A stretch of 64,000 nucleotides of DNA from Streptomyces gobiensis. GTDB lineage: Bacteria; Actinomycetota; Actinomycetes; Streptomycetales; Streptomycetaceae. The translations under genes and the position numbers were made by a program. The notes under the pieces were generated by a model. It was not told where the DNA came from. It did no database searches and saw only the letters and a program-made list of their open reading frames with translations. Positions within the stretch are counted from its first letter, which is position 1; every line of letters starts with the position of its first letter. The stretch covers positions 1,776,001 through 1,840,000 of the forward strand of contig NZ_CP086120.1 in the NCBI RefSeq assembly GCF_021216675.1. Direction: 5' to 3'. Below, one piece after another: positions 57,010 through 64,000 of this stretch.

Positions 57010-58320
57010 ATGGCCCTCACCGGACGCACAGCCCTCATCGCTGCCCTCGGCGCGCTCCTCGTCGGCCTGCTCCTCCCCAGCTGGGCCGGGCTACTCGCCG
57101 TGGAACTCCCGCTACTGCTCGCAATTCTGTACGACCTCGTTCGCGCGGCGCCAGTGCAGAAGCTCCAGTTCACCCGATCCGGTGATACGTCAGTTCGACT
57201 CGGCGAGCGGGCCCAGGTGCACCTGACCGTCACCAATCCCGCCCCCCGCCCACTGCGCGCCCGCATCCGCGACGCCTGGCCCCCCAGCAGCTGGCACCCC
57301 GGAGCCGAGATTTCCGCGTCCCGGCACGCGTTGACCATCCCCGCCGGGGAACGCCGACGCCTCACGACCACACTCTCCCCGACCCGCCGGGGAGACCGGC
57401 GGGCCGAACGAGTCACCGTCCGTTCCTACGGCCCGCTCGGCCTCGCCGCCCGCCAGGGAAGCCACACCGTGCCCTGGACGGTCCGCGTCCTGCCTCCGTT
57501 CACCAGCCGCAAACACCTCCCCGCCAGGCTCGCCCGGCTCCGTGAACTCGACGGCCGCACCAGCGTCCTCACCCGAGGCGAAGGCACGGAGTTCGACAGC
57601 CTCCGGGAGTACATCCCCGGCGATGACACCCGCTCCATCGACTGGCGAGCGACCGCCCGGCAGTCGACCGTCGCGGTACGCACCTGGCGCCCCGAACGCG
57701 ACCGGCACATCCTGGTCGTCCTCGACACCGGCCGCACCGCAGCGGGCCGCGTCGGCGATATCCCACGCCTGGACGCCGCGATGGACGCCGCACTGCTCCT
57801 GGCCGCCCTCGCCACCCGAGCCGGTGACCGGCTGGATCTCCTGGCCTACGACCGCCGAGTACGCGCCTCGGTTACGGGCCGCACCACCACCGACGTACTG
57901 CCCGCCCTGGTCGAAGCGATGGCTCCGCTGGACGCCGCCCTGGTCGAATCCGACACCCGGGGCCTGGCCTCCGCCGTCCTGCGCACCGCACCCCGCCGCT
58001 CGCTCATCGTCCTCTTCACCGGCCTCGACGCATCCCCGGTAGAAGAAGGCCTCCTCCCGGTCCTCCCCCTCCTCACCCAGCGCCATACGGTCCTGGTCGC
58101 CGCCGTCTCCGACCCCCGTATCGAGGAGATGGCCGCCTCCCGGGGCACCCTCGACGGCGTCTACGAAGCGGCCGCCGCCGCCCAGACCCAGTCCGAACGC
58201 CACCACACCGCCGACCGCCTCCGCCACCACGGAGTCACCGTCGTAGACGCCACCCCCACCGACCTAGCCCCCGCCCTGGCCGACACCTACCTCGCCCTGA
58301 AGGCCGCTGGGCGTCTCTGA
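57010..58320 (+). CDS. DUF58 domain protein
   Basis: 436 residues. Two TM segments at the N-terminus (about 5-25 and 27-45). The DUF58 core reads EGTEFDSLREYIPGDDTRSIDWRATAR, then a von Willebrand A-like fold with HILVVLDTGRT; the MIDAS-like DxGxT resembles metal-ion sites of VWA domains. It probably is the client or partner of the MoxR ATPase. It is the last gene of the operon and converges with the GntR gene, only 6 bases away. Confidence 0.92.
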   Translation: MALTGRTALIAALGALLVGLLLPSWAGLLAVELPLLLAILYDLVRAAPVQKLQFTRSGDTSVRLGERAQVHLTVTNPAPRPLRARIRDAWPPSSWHPGAEISASRHALTIPAGERRRLTTTLSPTRRGDRRAERVTVRSYGPLGLAARQGSHTVPWTVRVLPPFTSRKHLPARLARLRELDGRTSVLTRGEGTEFDSLREYIPGDDTRSIDWRATARQSTVAVRTWRPERDRHILVVLDTGRTAAGRVGDIPRLDAAMDAALLLAALATRAGDRLDLLAYDRRVRASVTGRTTTDVLPALVEAMAPLDAALVESDTRGLASAVLRTAPRRSLIVLFTGLDASPVEEGLLPVLPLLTQRHTVLVAAVSDPRIEEMAASRGTLDGVYEAAAAAQTQSERHHTADRLRHHGVTVVDATPTDLAPALADTYLALKAAGRL

Positions 58321-58326
58321 ACGGGC

Positions 58327-59088
58327 TCAGGCGTCGAAGTCGTACTCAAGGACGTAGGAGTTGGCGTCGAGGGTCATCTCATTGACTTCTACGGCGTGGC
58401 CCTCTTCGGTGAACGCGGTACGGCAAACGAGCACTACCGGGGCACCAGCGGTGAGGTGGAGCTGGTCGGCTTCGTCCGCAGTGGGCATACGGGAGCGGAT
58501 TTCCTCCCGGAAGCGCACAGGTCCGAGACCAAGCTCAGCGAGCCGGGCATACACCCCGCCAGGGCCGGTGTCCTCACGGGTGATGGCCGATCCGGCGACC
58601 AAGCCGCCGGGAAAGTACGAAGTAGCCAGCAACACGGGCTTGCCGTCGAGTATGTAACGCCGCCTACGGACCCACGCGGCCGCACCGGGCTCCACATCGA
58701 GGACGACAGCGATGGCATCCGGCGCCGGTTCCTCAGTGACGCTCAGCAGGTCCACCCCGACATCACGACCCTCAGCGTCGGCGGCCCAGATGGACCGTCC
58801 CGTGCCCCACTGCTGCTGCGCGACTCGCCGTGACCCGCGCCGTCGGATGGGACGGAAGGAACGGACGAACACCCCAGCTCCCTTACGGGCCTCGGTGATG
58901 CCCTCGCTCTGCAGAACGCTGAGAGCCTGCCGCGCGGTCATCCGGGCGACTCCATGGGCAGCCATCAGATCGTTCTCACCGGGCAACCGGTCGCCGGGCC
59001 CATACGCGCCGCTGGCGATCGCTGACTTGAGCTCGTCGGCGATGCGGCGGTACTTGGGCTGTCGGCTGCTGCTGCCGCCACCGGACAT
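58327..59088 (-). CDS. GntR family regulator with UTRA domain (HutC group), first
   Basis: 253 residues from the ATG at 59088, with AGGAGGG 9 bases upstream. The winged-helix domain covers 12-78 (YRRIADELKSAIASGAYGPGDRLPGEND, RMTARQALSVLQSEG). The UTRA effector domain is about 100-245, with YFPGGLVAGSAI and FREEIRSRMPTADEADQLHL. It resembles KorA/KorSA/TraR-type repressors of Streptomyces plasmids and integrative elements. The upstream ctctagag palindromes are probably its operators, one lying over its own start point of transcription. Confidence 0.92.
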   Translation of the reverse strand: MSGGGSSSRQPKYRRIADELKSAIASGAYGPGDRLPGENDLMAAHGVARMTARQALSVLQSEGITEARKGAGVFVRSFRPIRRRGSRRVAQQQWGTGRSIWAADAEGRDVGVDLLSVTEEPAPDAIAVVLDVEPGAAAWVRRRRYILDGKPVLLATSYFPGGLVAGSAITREDTGPGGVYARLAELGLGPVRFREEIRSRMPTADEADQLHLTAGAPVVLVCRTAFTEEGHAVEVNEMTLDANSYVLEYDFDA

Positions 59089-59106
59089 CTCTGGATCCCT
59101 CCTGAT

Positions 59107-59246
59107 CATCTCTAGACACCCTAAGGGCGGAGGGCGTTGTCGCAAGGTTCGGCGTCTGATCGGGGACACATCGACCGATACATCTCTAGAGAAGTGCTTG
59201 ACTCAAGACGACACCGGCCGCTTCACTTAGAACATCTCTAGAGATG
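59107..59246. promoter_or_regulatory. Divergent operator/promoter region with three CATCTCTAGAGATG-type sites
   Basis: Sites: 59107-59117 (catctctagac), 59181-59194 (catctctagagaag) and 59233-59246 (catctctagagatg, a perfect 14-bp palindrome). For the minus gene, TTGCGA (59145-59140), a 16-base spacer and TAGGGT (59123-59118) form a promoter, with the first site at its start point. On the plus strand, TTGACT (59198-59203) lies between the second and third sites; its -10 is not clear. This fits an autoregulated GntR repressor that also controls a divergent gene. Confidence 0.7.
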
Positions 59247-59260
59247 CATCCGTCTACTCA

Positions 59261-59298
59261 GGAGGACCCGCGTGCTCAATCACGTTCCGCCGACGACC
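59261..59298 (+). pseudogene. Orphan ribosome-binding site and start codon of a lost gene
   Basis: GGAGG (59261-59265) is followed by GTG at 59272, an excellent translation start just downstream of the operator region. After nine codons the sequence runs into the 3' end of a GntR gene on the other strand. The plus frame stays open for 202 codons, but only as a mirror of that gene. The arrangement suggests that the original gene was deleted or replaced. Confidence 0.45.
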
Positions 59299-60072
59299 TT
59301 ATCCATCGGTAATGTCGTCACGGTTGACCGGAATCTCGTACACGACCTCGCATCGCGCGGCCGGAACGATGATGTCCGCAGTCTCAACCGGGCGTCCATC
59401 CTCGCAGTAGTACGTCCGCTGGATGTGCGTGACCAGCGCACCAGCCTGGATGCCGAGGAGATGCGCCTCCCCTGGTGCGGCATGCCGTGGCTCGGGTTGC
59501 TCGGTCGCATGACCGATCGTCACACCAATCGCGGCCATCCGCTCGACAACGCCCTGGCCCGCATAGGGCCCGCCTTCTGGCAGAACGACGATCGTGCCGC
59601 CAGTGAGGGAATACGGCTCCCAACTGGTCGAAAGCTGCACAGGCTTGCCGTCCGCGAGGAACTCATACGACGTACGTACCGTCAGCTCGCCCTCGGCAAT
59701 ACCCAACCGTGCGGCGACCTCCGCCGGGGCGGGCACCTTCGCCTCCGTACGGTGCTCCCACGTCCCGACCCTGCCGAGACTTGCCATATCAGCGCGGAAG
59801 GGGGAACCGGCCCGCTGCTCACGACACCAGGAGCGGACCATCCGCAGCCGCTCGCGGGGTCGCGCGGCGTAAGTCCCTGATCCGGCACGGCCTTCGAGCA
59901 GCCCCTGGGAGATCAGCAACTCCTGTGCCCGCCGTACGACGTTGTCACCCACCCCGTACTCGGCGGCGAGTTGAGCACGCGAGGGCAGACGGTCTCCGGG
60001 CATCCACTCACGGCTAGCGAGGCGCTGCCGGAGCGAATCGGCAACTCGGAGATAGGGCGGCTGCTCAGGCAT
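59299..60072 (-). CDS. GntR family regulator with UTRA domain, second
   Basis: 257 residues. HTH 6-68 (YLRVADSLRQRLASREWMPGDRLPS, GVGDNVVRRAQELLISQG); UTRA about 85-250 (SYEFLADGKPVQLSTSWEP, THIQRTYYCEDGRPVETADIIVPA). No Shine-Dalgarno is visible; a TAGATT hexamer lies exactly at -12 to -7 of the ATG, which suggests a leaderless mRNA. Upstream ctag palindromes overlap its promoter. The group is common in Streptomyces integrative elements and accessory islets. It shares the strand with the first GntR gene but is not close to it in sequence. Confidence 0.92.
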   Translation of the reverse strand: MPEQPPYLRVADSLRQRLASREWMPGDRLPSRAQLAAEYGVGDNVVRRAQELLISQGLLEGRAGSGTYAARPRERLRMVRSWCREQRAGSPFRADMASLGRVGTWEHRTEAKVPAPAEVAARLGIAEGELTVRTSYEFLADGKPVQLSTSWEPYSLTGGTIVVLPEGGPYAGQGVVERMAAIGVTIGHATEQPEPRHAAPGEAHLLGIQAGALVTHIQRTYYCEDGRPVETADIIVPAARCEVVYEIPVNRDDITDG

Positions 60073-60078
60073 GTGGCA

Positions 60079-60112
60079 AATCTAGTCCACTAGCCTTATT
60101 CTAGTTAACTAG
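60079..60112 (-). promoter_or_regulatory. Promoter with two ctag operators of the second GntR gene
   Basis: Minus strand: TTAACT (60108-60103), 18 bases, TAGATT (60084-60079), then the ATG at 60072. ctagttaactag (60101-60112), a perfect palindrome, covers the -35. ctagtccactag (60082-60093), a near-palindrome, covers the spacer and part of the -10. The centres are 19 bp apart, nearly two turns. Autorepression is the natural reading. The divergent gene at 60152 may use the same sites. Confidence 0.7.
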
Positions 60113-60151
60113 CTTCACCGTAAGTGATCGCTAGATGACCAGGGGATAGCC

Positions 60152-60412
60152 GTGCCCACACCTGCATCTCGAGCGCAGGACATCGCAACACGGCTCTCCG
60201 CCGCCACCGAACGGAGTCCCCGCCTGATGCGACACCCCAACTGCATCCGCATTGAAGCCGAACTACCGGAATCGCTCTCCCCAGTGCACTGGCAGGCCGT
60301 CCTGTCCGCCCTCGGGAAGGCCGACCGATTCGGCCTTAGCGGAGGAGTGGACGGGCGCATCGCATGGGCCCTTATCCACACCCACCCGCAAGAAACCCCG
60401 GCGACCATGTGA
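60152..60412 (+). CDS. Small conserved protein of actinobacterial accessory elements, unknown
   Basis: 86 residues from a GTG; AGGGG lies 7-11 bases upstream. The middle (SPRLMRHPNCIRIEAELPE) and ALGKADRFGLSG resemble small hypothetical proteins that accompany GntR regulators in Streptomyces, from memory. No TM or signal. It is divergent from the second GntR gene, separated by its operators. Confidence 0.7.
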   Translation: MPTPASRAQDIATRLSAATERSPRLMRHPNCIRIEAELPESLSPVHWQAVLSALGKADRFGLSGGVDGRIAWALIHTHPQETPATM

Positions 60413-60450
60413 CGGTCCCGGCCGGGCCAATACTGACAAGGGGCATCAAC

Positions 60451-60812
60451 ATGCCAAAGCCAATTCGCCGTGTGATCGACTGGGCGGCCCGGTTGCTATG
60501 GCCATCCACTGGGCATCACCGGCCCAGAACACCCCAGCGCTGGCTTCAGCGCGACTACTCGCTCCCAGCCATCGTCCTGGGCAATACAGCACCCGCCGGA
60601 CCCTCCATGTGGCCACATCTCAAGCACCCTCGAACCGAGGGCACGCCAAGAAGTTCGCCGATCCCATCGACGGCGACGCGGTCGCCCTGGTGCGGCCCTA
60701 CCTCGCTGCATACGAACAGCAGGAGAAACGCTGCCGGGAGCTGGCGCTGGAGGAAGCAGATGTGCTGGGCTCGGTATGGGTCCAGGACGTGCGGGTCGGG
60801 GTTACCCGGTGA
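60451..60812 (+). pseudogene. Small accessory gene broken by a frameshift
   Basis: A frame from the ATG at 60451 (GGGG 10 bases before it) reads MPKPIRRVIDWAARLLWPST, the usual basic and hydrophobic opening of such proteins. Downstream, another frame encodes PIDGDAVALVRPYLAAYEQQEKR and ends at the TGA at 60810-60812, which overlaps the ATG of the next gene as TGATG. The two halves are in frames that differ by one base lost (or two gained), somewhere before about 60660. Either the gene is broken or there is a sequence error. As an alternative, the second frame could start at the ATG at 60498, which lacks a leader. Confidence 0.55.
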
Positions 60813-60997
60813 TGCCCGCCGAGGGGAAAGGGTCGAAGCAGCTCATTGCTGACCGGTGGGCGCGATGGCTGGAACATGCCGTGGGCTGTCAGCGGTGCCG
60901 GGGCATCGAGGGCGAACTCTGCCCGCGCAGCCGAGCCCTGTACGCCGCTTGGCGGGCCGCCTGCACAGCTGCCCAGGCAAGCGAGCAACAGCGCTAA
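60812..60997 (+). CDS. Small Cys-rich protein, unknown
   Basis: 61 residues; the ATG overlaps the previous stop (TGATG). HAVGCQRCRGIEGELCPRSRALYAAW has three Cys and a His that could bind a metal. Similar short proteins end GntR-linked cassettes of Streptomyces, from memory. The gene ends just before the rRNA operon terminator, in convergent orientation. Confidence 0.65.
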   Translation: MPAEGKGSKQLIADRWARWLEHAVGCQRCRGIEGELCPRSRALYAAWRAACTAAQASEQQR

Positions 60998-61023
60998 CGT
61001 TTACTCAGACAGGCAGTAAACGC

Positions 61024-61059
61024 AGAGAAGCCCCGTTGGTTTCCCAACGGGGCTTCTCT
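61024..61059 (-). terminator. Terminator of the rRNA operon
   Basis: agagaagccccgttgg and ccaacggggcttctct form a perfect 16-bp stem with a TTTC loop, 9 bases past the 5S rRNA 3' end. A second, smaller inverted repeat, cgtttact/agtaaacg (60998-61022), follows. Confidence 0.9.
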
Positions 61060-61068
61060 TCAATGATT

Positions 61069-61187
61069 GTTCGGCGGCGTCCTACTCTCCCACACGGTCC
61101 CCCATGCAGTACCATCGGCGCTGAAAGGCTTAGCTTCCGGGTTCGAAATGTAACCGGGCGTTTCCCCTTCGCCAAGGCCACCGAAAC
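61069..61187 (-). rRNA. rrf: 5S ribosomal RNA
   Basis: The minus strand reads GTTTCGGTGGCC at 61187, then CGCCCGGTTACATTTCGAACCCGGAAGCTAAGCC and ends GAGTAGGACGCCGCCGAAC. Length 119 nt, with the conserved 5S helices. It is the last gene of the operon. Confidence 0.95.
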
Positions 61188-61270
61188 ACTTATGAAGTTC
61201 ACAACCAAAAAATTGGTTACCGGTTCTGGTCGTTACCTCAGAACCTACACAGTGGACGCGAGCAACTGCG

Positions 61271-64000
<2,730 letters not shown>

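Noticed and set aside
59272..59880. A 202-codon plus-strand frame with an excellent GGAGG-GTG start
   Set aside because: It is antisense to a clear GntR/UTRA gene with conserved domains; the translation has no recognisable domain. The start site alone is kept as a remnant.

Overview
The window is a very GC-rich stretch of an actinobacterial chromosome, almost certainly Streptomyces. The evidence is the tmRNA tag (ANTKRDSFALAA), the smpB/ftsEX cluster, the mtrA-mtrB-lpqB operon, a 1657-residue NAD-glutamate dehydrogenase, many GTG starts with purine-rich leaders, and a gene order I recognise from the core of Streptomyces chromosomes. No gene to the left of base 102 is complete, and the right edge cuts a 23S rRNA gene.

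Layout. 0-9 kb: a MpaB-type oxygenase, then ssrA-smpB-S41 protease-ftsX-ftsE on the minus strand (ribosome rescue and cell division), a tiny membrane protein, a LAETG sortase substrate, prfB and pkaB. 9-14 kb: pkaA, then a divergent soluble protein that fuses a ubiquitin-like domain, an FHA domain and an EccC-like ATPase. 14.5-18 kb: a sugar ABC importer (lipoprotein plus two permeases, no ATPase), one permease carrying an inserted beta-domain. 18.5-31.7 kb: six glycosyltransferase or polyol-phosphotransferase genes plus a GtrA flippase-like gene, probably a cell-surface phospho-glycopolymer locus. 31.8-42.4 kb: NAD-GDH, a HAD hydrolase, a DUF6912 protein, an Rv3235-like protein and secA. 42.6-52.7 kb: a GNAT acetyltransferase, a YcaQ/AlkX-like protein, an orphan LuxR-type regulator, hpf, comF and the minus-strand run mtnA-mtrA-mtrB-lpqB. 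52.8-58.3 kb: a tightly coupled plus-strand operon of a multi-TM protein, DUF4129, DUF4350, MoxR ATPase and DUF58. 58.3-61 kb: an accessory islet of two GntR/UTRA repressors with clear palindromic operators, an orphan start region and three small genes, one apparently frameshifted. 61-64 kb: the 3' part of an rRNA operon on the minus strand (5S, then 23S running out of the window).

Four intergenic gaps (about 14.0, 18.0, 31.7 and 37.2 kb) carry related GC-rich inverted-repeat elements that look like a dispersed family. The most interesting signals are the permease insert, the FHA-ATPase next to the kinases, the glycopolymer locus with one degenerate phosphotransferase domain, the repeat family, and the operator-rich remnant beside the rRNA operon. 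All family assignments rest on motifs read from the translations; no database search was run.
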